A stretch of DNA of 56,980 bases. Source: JAHEME01 sp034435035. Lineage in GTDB: Bacteria; Chloroflexota; Anaerolineae; Aggregatilineales; UBA3940. The position numbers were made by a program, and so were the translations under genes. Positions 1 through 7,851 of this stretch are shown here, piece after piece. Every line of letters begins with the position of its first letter. The stretch's first letter is position 1. Under the pieces are notes generated by a model, which was not told the DNA's origin, made no database searches, and saw only the letters and a list, made by a program, of their open reading frames with translations. The DNA lies in contig DAOTXW010000051.1 in the NCBI GenBank assembly GCA_034435035.1, positions 1 through 56,980 on the forward strand. The letters run 5' to 3'.

Positions 1-24
1 GAGCCAGCCTAACCGGGCTGGCTC
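1..24 (-). terminator. Hairpin 3' of the UMF1-type transporter gene
   Basis: GAGCCAGCC (1-9) and GGCTGGCTC (16-24) form a perfect 9-bp stem with a 6-nt loop, 26 bases past the stop codon of the minus-strand transporter gene. The position fits an intrinsic terminator, but any U-tract would lie outside the window. Confidence 0.45.
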
Positions 25-50
25 GCCGGGTTGATAAGATCGGAGCCGCG

Positions 51-1382
51 TCACTGGCCATTCTGGGCCAGCGCCCGGGCTGCCTCCCGGCCGCGGGCCT
101 CGTTGACGAACAGCAGCAGCACAAAGCCCGCGATCAGGAAGACCAGAATTGAAGCGATCCCCACCCGCTGACCCATCTGCTCGGCCAGACGCACCGCGAA
201 GCCCTGCGCCTCGAAGCGCAGCGCAGCTTCGGCTGCCAGGAAGCCAAACACCGTCGGCCCGATAAACGAGGAGGTGCGCCCGGCTACAGAGAAGAAGCCG
301 TAGAACTCGGCGCTCTTGCCCGGCGGGCTGAACTCCCCGACCAGCGTGCGGCTCACCGACTGCACGCCCGTCAGCGCGAAGCCCGCCAGCGCTGCGATGA
401 TAAAGAAGCCCGTCAGAGTCTGGTTGAACAGCATCCACGCCACCGCACCGATCATCAGCGCCAGGGAGATTAACAGCGAACGTTTGCTGCTGACGCGCGA
501 CGACAGCAGTCCAAACAGATAAGCCCCGCCGATGCTGGTGGCCTGTACGATGATCATCAGAATGATCAGCTGCTGCTGATCCATGCCGAACAGCACCGCT
601 CCCACAATAGCGGCGAAGTCCAGCGCCATGATGATGCCATCGTTGTAGACCAGAAAGGCGATGATGAACTTAACCGCTTCGCGGTAGTGGCGCACATCGC
701 GAAAGGTATCGGTAAGCCGCTTGCGAGCCACAGAAAAATAAGTGCCGCCTTCCGGCAGCCTCTGCGGCTGTGCGCGCTCGCGGAGCCACAGGAAGATCGG
801 GGCGGCCGACAGGGCAAAAAAGACGGCGGTGATCAGAAATGACAGACGCACGATGAACTGCCCGCCAACCAGCAGGATCAGCGCCAGGACGATCAGCAGG
901 CAGACGATGCCGCCCAGCGAGCCAATGGCCCACCCATTACCGGAGACCTCGCCGATGTCTTCAGGGGTGGAAATCTCCGGCAGCAGGGAGTCATAGAATA
1001 CCTGAGAACTGCGGTAGCCGATCTCAGCGAAAATGAAGAACAGCATTCCAGTCAGGATATCGCCGGTGCCCACGAAGAACAGCAGGCCGGTGAACAGGCA
1101 GCACAGCGACGTGAAGAAGAAGAGAAAGCGCTTCTTGGCACCGGAGAAGTCTGCGATGGTACCCAGTATTGGCGACGCCACTGCCACTACCAGCATGGCG
1201 ATGCCGACGGCGATACCCCACAGACGAGACCCTTCGGCTCCGCCCACAACCTCTTCCTTGAAGTAGGCCGAGTAGATGGCCAGCAGAACCACCGCAGCGT
1301 AGGCTGAGTTGCCAAAATCATACAAATACCACGCGATGCGCTCCCGCCGGCTGGAGCGAGAACCAGCGAAGGCTGTGTCCAT
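51..1382 (-). CDS. MFS transporter, UMF1/Atg22-like family
   Basis: Integral membrane transporter of 443 residues with about 12 hydrophobic segments spread over its length. The N-terminal stretch containing WYLYDFGNSAYA matches the W-x-LYD-x-xNSA signature of UMF1/Atg22-like major facilitator proteins, which are thought to export small metabolites. The substrate cannot be read from sequence. The start at 1382 (MDTAFAG) is preferred because AGGGAAGG lies just upstream; an ATG six codons further up (1400) lacks a comparable ribosome site. It is the last gene of a minus-strand pair with the acyltransferase upstream, separated by about 100 bases, so it may have its own promoter. Confidence 0.82.
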   Translation of the reverse strand: MDTAFAGSRSSRRERIAWYLYDFGNSAYAAVVLLAIYSAYFKEEVVGGAEGSRLWGIAVGIAMLVVAVASPILGTIADFSGAKKRFLFFFTSLCCLFTGLLFFVGTGDILTGMLFFIFAEIGYRSSQVFYDSLLPEISTPEDIGEVSGNGWAIGSLGGIVCLLIVLALILLVGGQFIVRLSFLITAVFFALSAAPIFLWLRERAQPQRLPEGGTYFSVARKRLTDTFRDVRHYREAVKFIIAFLVYNDGIIMALDFAAIVGAVLFGMDQQQLIILMIIVQATSIGGAYLFGLLSSRVSSKRSLLISLALMIGAVAWMLFNQTLTGFFIIAALAGFALTGVQSVSRTLVGEFSPPGKSAEFYGFFSVAGRTSSFIGPTVFGFLAAEAALRFEAQGFAVRLAEQMGQRVGIASILVFLIAGFVLLLFVNEARGREAARALAQNGQ

Positions 1383-1483
1383 GTGCCCTTCCCTAAGCAT
1401 GAGTGGGATAAGCCCTGCGTGACAGTTACAACACTGCCATCCCGCGGGAGAGACGCACCAGTTCTCCGGCGCCGGACGGGCGC

Positions 1484-2257
1484 TCAGCCGCCGATCAGAT
1501 GCTCGCCGGGCGTGAACTCGTCTTCCGTGCGGCTCGCCCAGGGATAGACCTCCGTACCGCGGGCCGCCTCCCGGATGGCCGGGTCGTCTGAGTAGTGGCC
1601 GCGGCGTCCCGGCGGGATCAGCGGCGCAATGTGCTGCATGATCTCATGGCTGATGGCCTCCAGCTGATCCCGGTGCTCCCGTCCGTGCCCGGCGATCGAG
1701 AAGGGGCCGAAGACCTCGCCCACGCGCACCGTTACGCAGGCACGCTGCCCACGGCGCAGCGCCGGGAATACATTCAACAGGCCGTCAAAGCCCATCGGCA
1801 GGATGGGCGCGCCGGTGCGCGCGGCCAGATAGGCGGTGCCGGGCCGCGCCGGGCGCAGCACGGTGGCCCAGTTTCCAGCCTCCGGGAAGATGCCGATGAT
1901 GCCATCCTGCAGGAGCACCGCCTCCGCCGCCTTGAGAGCGTAGCGGGAGGCAGTGCCGCGCACCACCGGATAATAGCCCCACAGCCAGGGGATGATCCGC
2001 GTACTGGGCGGCGCGCCGGGATTCACCAGCCCGCCGATGAACTCCAGCGGCCAGGGGACGGCGCCCACCATACCCACCGGGTCCAGGTAGCTGAAGTGGT
2101 TGGCAACGACGATCAGCGGGCCGCGAGGGGGGAAGTTCTCCACACCCTCCAGATGAAAATCCGTAGCAGCCCGTAAGAGCGTCCGTGCCAGGCGCTGCAG
2201 AATCGCGCGTACCATGCCGCGACGCGGGTACCGGAATCGAATCGGGTGGCGTGCCAT
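1484..2257 (-). CDS. 1-acyl-sn-glycerol-3-phosphate acyltransferase (PlsC-like)
   Basis: Membrane-associated acyltransferase of 257 residues, expected to acylate lysophosphatidic acid or a related acceptor in phospholipid synthesis. The catalytic motif is NHFSYLD (HX4D type, near residue 52) and the substrate motif FPEAGN is a variant of FPEG; the spacing between them is typical of the PlsC superfamily. Length fits the family. No Shine-Dalgarno sequence precedes ATG 2257, and a well-spaced promoter just upstream (TTGACG-17-TACACT) would start transcription only 2-3 bases before it, so the mRNA may be leaderless. MVRAIL at 2215 is an alternative start. The exact acyl acceptor is unknown. Confidence 0.85.
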   Translation of the reverse strand: MARHPIRFRYPRRGMVRAILQRLARTLLRAATDFHLEGVENFPPRGPLIVVANHFSYLDPVGMVGAVPWPLEFIGGLVNPGAPPSTRIIPWLWGYYPVVRGTASRYALKAAEAVLLQDGIIGIFPEAGNWATVLRPARPGTAYLAARTGAPILPMGFDGLLNVFPALRRGQRACVTVRVGEVFGPFSIAGHGREHRDQLEAISHEIMQHIAPLIPPGRRGHYSDDPAIREAARGTEVYPWASRTEDEFTPGEHLIGG

Positions 2258-2265
2258 GGCGCGCG

Positions 2266-2294
2266 AGTGTAGCCAGTCTGCCGGGCGTCGTCAA
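2266..2294 (-). promoter_or_regulatory. Sigma70-type promoter of the plsC-like gene
   Basis: On the minus strand TTGACG (2294-2289) and TACACT (2271-2266) are separated by 17 bases. The predicted start point is about 2259, almost at the ATG (2257). Confidence 0.6.
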
Positions 2295-2370
2295 CTGCGC
2301 CAGCCTCTCCGGGCCAGGCCACGATATAATCAGATCGCTGATCAACTCTTTTCCTGCAAGGACTTCCGCC

Positions 2371-3141
2371 ATGAGCCGCAGCTTCTTCCGTCAGGCCTTG
2401 ACCCTCATCGCCACGCTGGCGACGATCACGGTGAACGGGCTGGCCAACGCCCTGCCGATTAATGGGCAGGCGACCGGCGCGATTTCCGACCGCTTTGAGG
2501 TGTTCTTCACCCCGGCCGGCTATGTCTTCTCTATCTGGGGCGTGATCTACCTGGGGCTGATCGCATTCAGCATCTACCAGGCGCTGCCGGCTCAGCAGGA
2601 TAACACCGCACTGCGTGCCATCGCGCCGCTGTACTGGCTGAGCAGCGCTGCCAACATCGCCTGGATCTTCCTGTGGCACTACAACATCTTCCCACTGACC
2701 CTGGTTGCCATGCTCGGCCTGCTGGTCAGCCTGATCCTGATCTATCTGCGCCTGGATATCCAGCGGACGCAGGTCAGCGCGGGGATGCGCTGGGCGGTTC
2801 ACCTGACATTCAGCATCTATCTCGGCTGGATCACCGTGGCCACCATCGCCAACGCCACCGCCCTGCTGTGGCTGGCCGGCTGGGACGGCTTTGGAATCAA
2901 CCCGCAGGCGTGGACAGCGATCGTGCTGGCAGTGGCCGTGATCATTGCCGGGTCGGTGATGGCAACCCGCGGCGATACTGGCTATGCGCTGGTGCTGGTA
3001 TGGGCTTTCGCAGGCATCGCGGTCAAGCACAGCGGTGTGCCGCTGGTGGCGACCAGCGCCATAGCCGCCGCGGCGCTGGTCGGGCTGATGGCGCTGGGGT
3101 CTGTTGTGCCTGGCGGCCCGCTGCCGGTAAGACCGCGTTGA
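2371..3141 (+). CDS. Tryptophan-rich sensory protein / TspO-MBR-related membrane protein
   Basis: Polytopic membrane protein of 256 residues, with roughly seven hydrophobic segments. The N-terminal region with NALPINGQATGAISD followed by FTPAGYVFSIWGVIY is characteristic of the bacterial proteins annotated as tryptophan-rich sensory proteins related to TspO. TspO relatives bind tetrapyrroles or sterol-like ligands, but this long subgroup has no established function. ATG 2371 is chosen because AAGGA lies 9 bases upstream; the reading frame is open further upstream but would run over the promoter. A TATAAT at 2325-2330 gives a plausible start point near 2337 with a poor -35. It is divergent from the acyltransferase. 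Confidence 0.7.
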   Translation: MSRSFFRQALTLIATLATITVNGLANALPINGQATGAISDRFEVFFTPAGYVFSIWGVIYLGLIAFSIYQALPAQQDNTALRAIAPLYWLSSAANIAWIFLWHYNIFPLTLVAMLGLLVSLILIYLRLDIQRTQVSAGMRWAVHLTFSIYLGWITVATIANATALLWLAGWDGFGINPQAWTAIVLAVAVIIAGSVMATRGDTGYALVLVWAFAGIAVKHSGVPLVATSAIAAAALVGLMALGSVVPGGPLPVRPR

Positions 3142-3296
3142 TTCTGCCGGCTTCTTGCCCGTTGGGATGCCTCATGCAGCACGCCGGAAAGATCACCGCT
3201 CGCCGACGTGTCCAGCTGCTGCGGCCACTCGACGGGGCGGGTTGATGAGGCTTTCCACTGTTTAAGGGCGCCGGGCGGCCAGGCCGCTTGCAGCGC

Positions 3297-3325
3297 TTGA
3301 CAACCCCCTGCCGAGTCGCTAGAAT
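3297..3325 (+). promoter_or_regulatory. tRNA-Ala promoter
   Basis: TTGACA (3297-3302), 17-base spacer, TAGAAT (3320-3325); the start point falls 5-6 bases before the mature tRNA. Confidence 0.75.
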
Positions 3326-3337
3326 GAGCCGCGTGCC

Positions 3338-3410
<73 letters not shown>

Positions 3411-3440
3411 CCTGAAGAAACTCATTCCAAACTACCTCCG

Positions 3441-3542
3441 ATGCCGCAGGCATCACCACAAGAGGTCGAACAGTTTTTAGCCATGTTACGCTTCGAGCAC
3501 CGAAGCAGACTGGCTGAACTGGAAGTAGACCTGTTGGCGTGA
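3441..3542 (+). CDS. Micro-ORF behind tRNA-Ala (33 aa)
   Basis: A 33-residue reading frame, mostly amphipathic and charged (core EVEQFLAMLRFEHRSRLAEL). I do not recognise it. It is listed because a similar stretch (VEEFFKEVSFSHRRTLEGL) occurs behind tRNA-Leu at 54257-54313, in both cases followed by a small helix-turn-helix ORF. That parallel suggests real but possibly decayed coding sequence. There is no strong ribosome site (CTACCTCCG precedes the ATG). It could be the N-terminal part of the gene that follows, split by mutation. Confidence 0.35.
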   Translation: MPQASPQEVEQFLAMLRFEHRSRLAELEVDLLA

Positions 3543-3556
3543 AAGGGGAGTTTGGA

Positions 3557-3709
3557 ATGATTGTTTTTTCTGCCCTCGCTGACAGCAGCACAACGGCGCC
3601 GGTAGATGTTTACCTGCCTGTAAAGGCTGCTGCCGAATACTCCGGATACAACACGCAGTACCTTCGACGCCTGCTGCAAAGTGGATTGCTTGAGGTGTGC
3701 GCAGGTTAG
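3557..3709 (+). CDS. Small HTH (excisionase/MerR-like) protein, probably truncated
   Basis: A 50-residue protein with GGGGAG six bases before ATG 3557. Residues about 19-44 (YLPVKAAAEYSGYNTQYLRR) match the helix-turn-helix domain of excisionase-type DNA-binding proteins, where V-x-AA-x-xSGY-x-x-x-x-LRRL is the usual pattern. The family normally continues into a beta wing (K-G-x-x-W-LI), which is missing because a TAG follows LLEVCAG, so the protein looks truncated. It lies 147 bases behind tRNA-Ala, a common integration target, and has a relative behind tRNA-Leu (54342-54620). It is probably a remnant of an integrated element or the founder of a small tRNA-linked family. Confidence 0.45.
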   Translation: MIVFSALADSSTTAPVDVYLPVKAAAEYSGYNTQYLRRLLQSGLLEVCAG

Positions 3710-4067
3710 GAGAGAATGCGTCCGCGATGCGCACATCCCCCCATACCCGGCGACCCAGGGCCGCCCACGAGGTCCGGTGCGACTGGCGGCTGCATGCCGG
3801 GGGAGGTGGCAGAACCAGATTTGCACACATGCTGAAGCTCCCAACGGAGGTCGTGTTTTGGTAGGCATTTGGGTGTTCAACCCACAACCCTGCCCCGCAA
3901 CCTCTGCCGGTTGGCGATAATCTCACCTGCCACCGAAGAAGGCTTACTGCCATCAAATGCGGAGGGGTCAAAGCAGGCAGACCCGGCGATTTGCTTCACC
4001 GGGCAAGCGGAGTACACTGAGCGCAGCCCTCACATGGATCTGGGAAGACAAATCAGGAGTGCTGCCG
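3710..4067 (+). other. Non-coding gap before the TPR gene
   Basis: No convincing gene is visible in these 358 bases on either strand. The only signal is a possible promoter for the TPR gene, TTGCTT (3991-3996), 16-base spacer, TACACT (4013-4018). Confidence 0.4.
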
Positions 4068-5099
4068 ATGTCAGACACCGAGTCATCTCAACGGGATCCT
4101 ATCATCAGTCTGATCGATCAGGCCAGGCGAAGCCACGAAGGCGGTCAGCCCTTTCAGGCAGCCAGCCTGTACCGTCAGGCCGCCGAGGAAGCGCTGCAGG
4201 TCGGCGCCAATGACCTGAGGGCGCTGGCGCTGGTGGAGCTGGGCTCTGCCTACGTCGATCTTGACGAGATCAAAGAAGCCAGCGCGACCTATGTTGAGGC
4301 AGAGACTGCCGCAATGGAAGCAGGTGACACCACCCTGGAAATGCGGGCGTTTATAGGGCTGGCCGATGCCAGCCTCCGCATGGGCCAGACCGAGAACGCC
4401 GCGGCGCTATACCGCCGGGCCCGGGATGCCGCCGTCCGTGCCAACGATATGACCCGGGTGATGGAGCTATGCGTGCAGCTCAGCAGCCTTCAGTTCACGC
4501 TGGGGCAGTTCGCTGAGGCGCTGGAGACCTGCCGTGAAGGCGCCATCCTGGCTCACCAGCAGGGAGACAGCGCACTCGAAATCCGCATGCGCGGCACCAT
4601 GGGCCTGTCCTGCGCAGAGCTGGGGCGTGATGAGGAAGCCATCATCTACCTGACCGAGGCAGCAGACAGAGCACAGGCGTCGGGGGATAGCAGCCATGAA
4701 GAGACCTACGTGGGCCGACTGGCAGGTCTGTATGCCGCACAGGGTGAAGCCGATCGCGCAATGAAGCTTTACACACGCGCACTCGGCATTGCCCGCCAGC
4801 GTCAGGACCCCCAGGCACAGGGAGTGTGGCTGGGCAATCTGGCGAACATCTACGCATTTGTCGGGCAGCTCGATGGCGCTATCGACGCCTACCGGCGGGC
4901 GATCGCCTTCTGCCAGCAGACAGGAGACCGCCTGGCCGAAGGGCAGCTGCTGATGAACCTGGGGATCGCGTGCATGGAGAATGACATGTCGGGCGATGCG
5001 ATCGCCAGCTTCCAGAAAGCCGCTGCGGCTTTTGCCGAGATGGGCGAGAGCGAGCTGGCAGCGCAGGCACAGGAGCACCTGCGCGCACTGGGCGCCTAG
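4068..5099 (+). CDS. Tetratricopeptide repeat protein
   Basis: Cytoplasmic helical repeat protein of 343 residues made of about seven to eight TPR-like units. Recurrent features are A-x-x-x-Y-x-x-A (e.g. AASLYRQAAEEA, AAALYRRARDAA, AIDAYRRAIAFC) and G-D/N spacers. Such proteins act as protein-protein interaction scaffolds; the partner is unknown. There is no signal peptide, membrane segment or enzymatic domain. ATG 4068 has AGGAG at 4055-4059, a correct spacing, and is preferred over the longer open frame, whose first 37 codons are not TPR-like. The gene is monocistronic and converges on the IclR gene. Confidence 0.8.
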   Translation: MSDTESSQRDPIISLIDQARRSHEGGQPFQAASLYRQAAEEALQVGANDLRALALVELGSAYVDLDEIKEASATYVEAETAAMEAGDTTLEMRAFIGLADASLRMGQTENAAALYRRARDAAVRANDMTRVMELCVQLSSLQFTLGQFAEALETCREGAILAHQQGDSALEIRMRGTMGLSCAELGRDEEAIIYLTEAADRAQASGDSSHEETYVGRLAGLYAAQGEADRAMKLYTRALGIARQRQDPQAQGVWLGNLANIYAFVGQLDGAIDAYRRAIAFCQQTGDRLAEGQLLMNLGIACMENDMSGDAIASFQKAAAAFAEMGESELAAQAQEHLRALGA

Positions 5100-5105
5100 C
5101 TGTTT

Positions 5106-5124
5106 GCGGCGTCAATCGCGCCGC
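5106..5124. terminator. Small hairpin between convergent TPR and IclR genes
   Basis: GCGGCG (5106-5111) and CGCCGC (5119-5124) with a 7-nt loop lie in the 30-base gap between two convergent stop codons. There is no U-tract on either side. Confidence 0.35.
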
Positions 5125-5129
5125 GGCGC

Positions 5130-5897
5130 TTACCCGGAGAAGCCGAGCGCGCACGATATCTCGCGGGCTGTCCTGCAGACCTCGGCGGCGATCCGGGCTT
5201 CTTCGTCTGGGCCGAAACGGGTCAGCGGGCAGGTAACCGTCACCCCGGCGACGACCTGCCCCCCGGCCCCAAACACGGGCGCACCCACCGCGCAGATATC
5301 GCGCTCGTAATCGCCGCGATCGATCGAGACGCCGCTGGCGACGATCTCATCCAGAGCGTGGCGGAGCGCTTCCACAGTGGTCAGGGTGAGTTCTGTGTAG
5401 CGGACCAGATTGAGCCGGGCGATGAGATCCTCGCGCTCAGCAGGCGGAGCAAAGGCCAGCAGAACTTTCGGCGAGGCGCCAATATGGAGAGGGATCGGCT
5501 GGCCGATCTGATCGGACACCAGCAGGCGCTGGCTGCTCTCATGGTGGCCGATGCAGATCGCATACAGCCCCCGCCTCACCAGCAGGTGAGCGACCTCGCG
5601 GGTCGCCTCAGCCAGCCGGACCAGATGCGGCTGGGCCACCTGGTGGATGCCGAGCTGGCTGCGCGCGCTCAAGCCCAGGCGAAAGAGATTCAGCCCCAGT
5701 CGGTAGGCCTGGGTTTCGGCATCCTGCTCCACATAGCCATGGCGTGCCAGCGTACTGAGGATGCGAAAGACCCGGTTTTTGGTCATGCCGACGCGTTTGC
5801 TCAGATCGGTCAGCCGCTGCCACTCCCCTTCCGAGTTAGCCAGACCCTCCAATACCTCCAGTGCAGCGCCCAGACTGGCTATGTAATAGCGATCCAT
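5130..5897 (-). CDS. IclR family transcriptional regulator
   Basis: DNA-binding regulator of 255 residues. Residues about 3-65 form the IclR winged helix-turn-helix (ALEVLEGLANSEGEWQRLTD, then TKNRVFRILSTLARHGYVEQ); residues about 75-250 form the ligand-binding domain, with typical LVRRGLYAICI, IPLHIGASPKVLLAF and the C-terminal GV-x-ID-x-x-DYERDICAVGAPVF block. ATG 5897 is preferred (GGCAGG 4-9 bases upstream); GTG 5912 would add five residues. It is divergent from the ureohydrolase across a shared promoter region and most likely controls that operon and itself. The effector is unknown. Confidence 0.9.
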   Translation of the reverse strand: MDRYYIASLGAALEVLEGLANSEGEWQRLTDLSKRVGMTKNRVFRILSTLARHGYVEQDAETQAYRLGLNLFRLGLSARSQLGIHQVAQPHLVRLAEATREVAHLLVRRGLYAICIGHHESSQRLLVSDQIGQPIPLHIGASPKVLLAFAPPAEREDLIARLNLVRYTELTLTTVEALRHALDEIVASGVSIDRGDYERDICAVGAPVFGAGGQVVAGVTVTCPLTRFGPDEEARIAAEVCRTAREISCALGFSG

Positions 5898-5923
5898 TTG
5901 CCTGCCATTCACTCACAAGGTCA

Positions 5924-5993
5924 TTGACAGAAAGTTTGCTCTGCATATAATGAGCTATTATATAAGCCATAACGCTGTTTTGTCCAGTATAAT
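5924..5993. promoter_or_regulatory. Face-to-face divergent promoters with palindromic -10 region
   Basis: Plus strand: TTGACA (5924-5929), 16-base spacer, TATAAT (5946-5951). Minus strand: TGGACA (5986-5981), 18-base spacer, TATAAT (5962-5957). The two -10 boxes are halves of a perfect palindrome ATATAAT-GAGCT-ATTATAT (5945-5963), so the promoters overlap and cannot both be occupied. A further plus-strand TATAAT is at 5988-5993. Confidence 0.65.
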
Positions 5994-6019
5994 TGACCCG
6001 GGACAGGTGCCGCGCTATT

Positions 6020-6991
6020 ATGGTCGAGCCCACGCTGCCTACACCCCCCTACCGGCCTGCGAATTCGCTCGAATCGCCGCGCTTCAGCGGAGTGCGCACT
6101 TTCATGCGCCTGCCGCATCTCCAGACCACCACCGGCGTCGATGTTGCCATCGCCGGCCTGCCGTTTGACACCGGCGTTTCGTTCCGGGTGGGCGCCCGCT
6201 TTGGCCCGGAGGCGATACGTTCTGCTTCGGTCCTGCTCCGCCCGTACCACCCGGCGCTGGATATCGATCTCTTCGAGGCGCTGTCTGTGGTTGATTACGG
6301 GGATGCACCTGTCGCGCCCGGCTTCATCGAAGACTCGTATGATCGCATCGTAAACTTCCTGGAGCCGCTGCACCGGGCCGGGGTCATCCCGCTGTGTCTG
6401 GGTGGCGACCATTCGGTCGTGCTGGCAGAGCTGCGAGCCGCCGCGGCCACCCACGGCCCGCTGGCGCTGGTCCTGTTCGACAGCCACCCCGATACCTGGG
6501 AAGGCTACTTCGGGCACGCCTATTTCCACGGCACCCCGTTCCGGCGCGCCGTGGAGGAGGGGCTGCTGGACACTTCCCGCTCGATCATGGTCGGCCTGCG
6601 CGGCCCCCTGTATGCGCCAGATGACTGGGATCAGGCGCGTGCACTGGGTTTCGAGATCATCACCGCCAGCGAGATGCACACCGGCGGGCTGGATGGCCTG
6701 CCCGAGCGGATCCGCCAACGCGCCGGGGACCACCCGGTATTTCTATCCTTTGACATTGACTTCCTGGATCCCGCCTACGCGCCCGGTACGGGCACGCCGG
6801 AGGTGGGGGGCTTTGCCACCTGGCAGGCGCAGCGGCTGCTGCGCGGCCTGGTGGGTCTCAACCTGGCAGCGGCAGATGTGGTCGAGGTACTGCCCGCCTA
6901 CGATCCGACCGGGGTCACTGCCGGCGCAGGCGCCAACATGGCCTGGGAAATTCTGAGCCTGATAGCCTGGAAGCGGCAGCACGGGGCTTGA
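6020..6991 (+). CDS. Ureohydrolase (agmatinase/guanidino-acid hydrolase family)
   Basis: Cytosolic binuclear-Mn hydrolase of 323 residues expected to split a guanidino compound into an amine plus urea, or a related amidine. Metal-binding motifs are GGDHS (about residue 132), DSHPDTW (about 156; the family norm is DAH-x-D, so Ala is replaced by Ser while both Asp and His are kept), and SFDIDFLDPAYAPGTGTP (about 246). HGTPFRRAVEEG and EVLPAYD fit the agmatinase branch rather than arginase. ATG 6020 is used; GGACAGG lies 13 bases upstream. It opens cassette 1 and is followed after 34 bases by the NTase gene. The substrate could be agmatine, guanidinobutyrate or guanidinopropionate. Confidence 0.85.
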   Translation: MVEPTLPTPPYRPANSLESPRFSGVRTFMRLPHLQTTTGVDVAIAGLPFDTGVSFRVGARFGPEAIRSASVLLRPYHPALDIDLFEALSVVDYGDAPVAPGFIEDSYDRIVNFLEPLHRAGVIPLCLGGDHSVVLAELRAAAATHGPLALVLFDSHPDTWEGYFGHAYFHGTPFRRAVEEGLLDTSRSIMVGLRGPLYAPDDWDQARALGFEIITASEMHTGGLDGLPERIRQRAGDHPVFLSFDIDFLDPAYAPGTGTPEVGGFATWQAQRLLRGLVGLNLAAADVVEVLPAYDPTGVTAGAGANMAWEILSLIAWKRQHGA

Positions 6992-7025
6992 CAGCTCTCA
7001 AGAACAATTGCGCAGGAGGCGTACG

Positions 7026-7811
7026 GTGTCTCATCCCGGTATGGCAGATCAGAGCCATGAGGAACGACTGCGGTTTGAAAACGCCGCCATCGAGGTGGTG
7101 CAGGCCGCCAGGGACAGCGGCCTGACTCTCCGTCTGCTTGGCTCGCTGGCGTTTCATGTCCACTGCCCGCGCTACGGGTATCTGCAGGCGGCGCTGGGGC
7201 GGGCCTATACGGATATTGACTTTGGCAGCTACCGCGGCGAAGCCTCCCGGATGAGCGCCTTCTTTAAGGAACTGGGCTACGGCGAGGACGCGGAGATCAA
7301 CGTGCTCTTCGCCGGCCAGCGCATGATCTTCAACCACCCTTCCAACAGCCTCCATGTGGATATCTTCTTTGACCGTCTGAACTTCTGCCACGAGATCAAC
7401 TGGGAGGGTCGCCTGGAGCAGGACTATCCCACCATCCCTCTGGCAGAGATGCTGCTGGAGAAAATGCAGATCGTCAAGATCAACGAGAAGGACATCATCG
7501 ATACCATCATGCTGCTGCTGGAGCACCCGCTGGGCGACCACGATCGGGAGACGATCAACATCGCCCTGATCAGCCGTCTGTGCGCCGCGGACTGGGGCCT
7601 GTGGCGCACAACCACCATGAATCTGAGCAAGGTCAGGGATCTGGCGCAGGGCTATGATCAGCTCTCGCAGCAGGATAAGGTTCACATCGCTGCCCGGGTG
7701 GAGGAGGCGCTTGCCATCATCAATACCACCCCCAAGACGCTGGCCTGGAAGGTGCGCTCTGCGATCGGGGACTCGGTGAAGTGGTATCAGAGCGTGGATG
7801 ACGTTGACTGA
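7026..7811 (+). CDS. Nucleotidyltransferase-fold protein, cassette 1
   Basis: Protein of 261 residues with the catalytic signature of polymerase-beta-like nucleotidyltransferases: LGS (38-40), TDID (62-65), and a third Asp in LHVDIF (Asp112). The gap between GS and DID is longer than usual. A block NHP-x3-LHVDIF-x-D-x-x-FCH-x-I and the stretch PTIPLAE-x2-LEK-x-QIV-x2-NEKD, then HP-x-GDHD-x-ETIN, are shared with the 261-residue paralog at 39876-40661. GTG 7026 is the start, with AGGAGG six bases upstream; the open frame before it is the ribosome site itself. No toxin or antitoxin partner is visible; the adjacent gene is a phosphoesterase. What it nucleotidylates, or whether it makes a small nucleotide, is unknown. 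Confidence 0.7.
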   Translation: MSHPGMADQSHEERLRFENAAIEVVQAARDSGLTLRLLGSLAFHVHCPRYGYLQAALGRAYTDIDFGSYRGEASRMSAFFKELGYGEDAEINVLFAGQRMIFNHPSNSLHVDIFFDRLNFCHEINWEGRLEQDYPTIPLAEMLLEKMQIVKINEKDIIDTIMLLLEHPLGDHDRETINIALISRLCAADWGLWRTTTMNLSKVRDLAQGYDQLSQQDKVHIAARVEEALAIINTTPKTLAWKVRSAIGDSVKWYQSVDDVD

Positions 7812-7851
7812 TCGGCTGTCTATATTCACTACGAGGGAAGCGAGTTAACCT

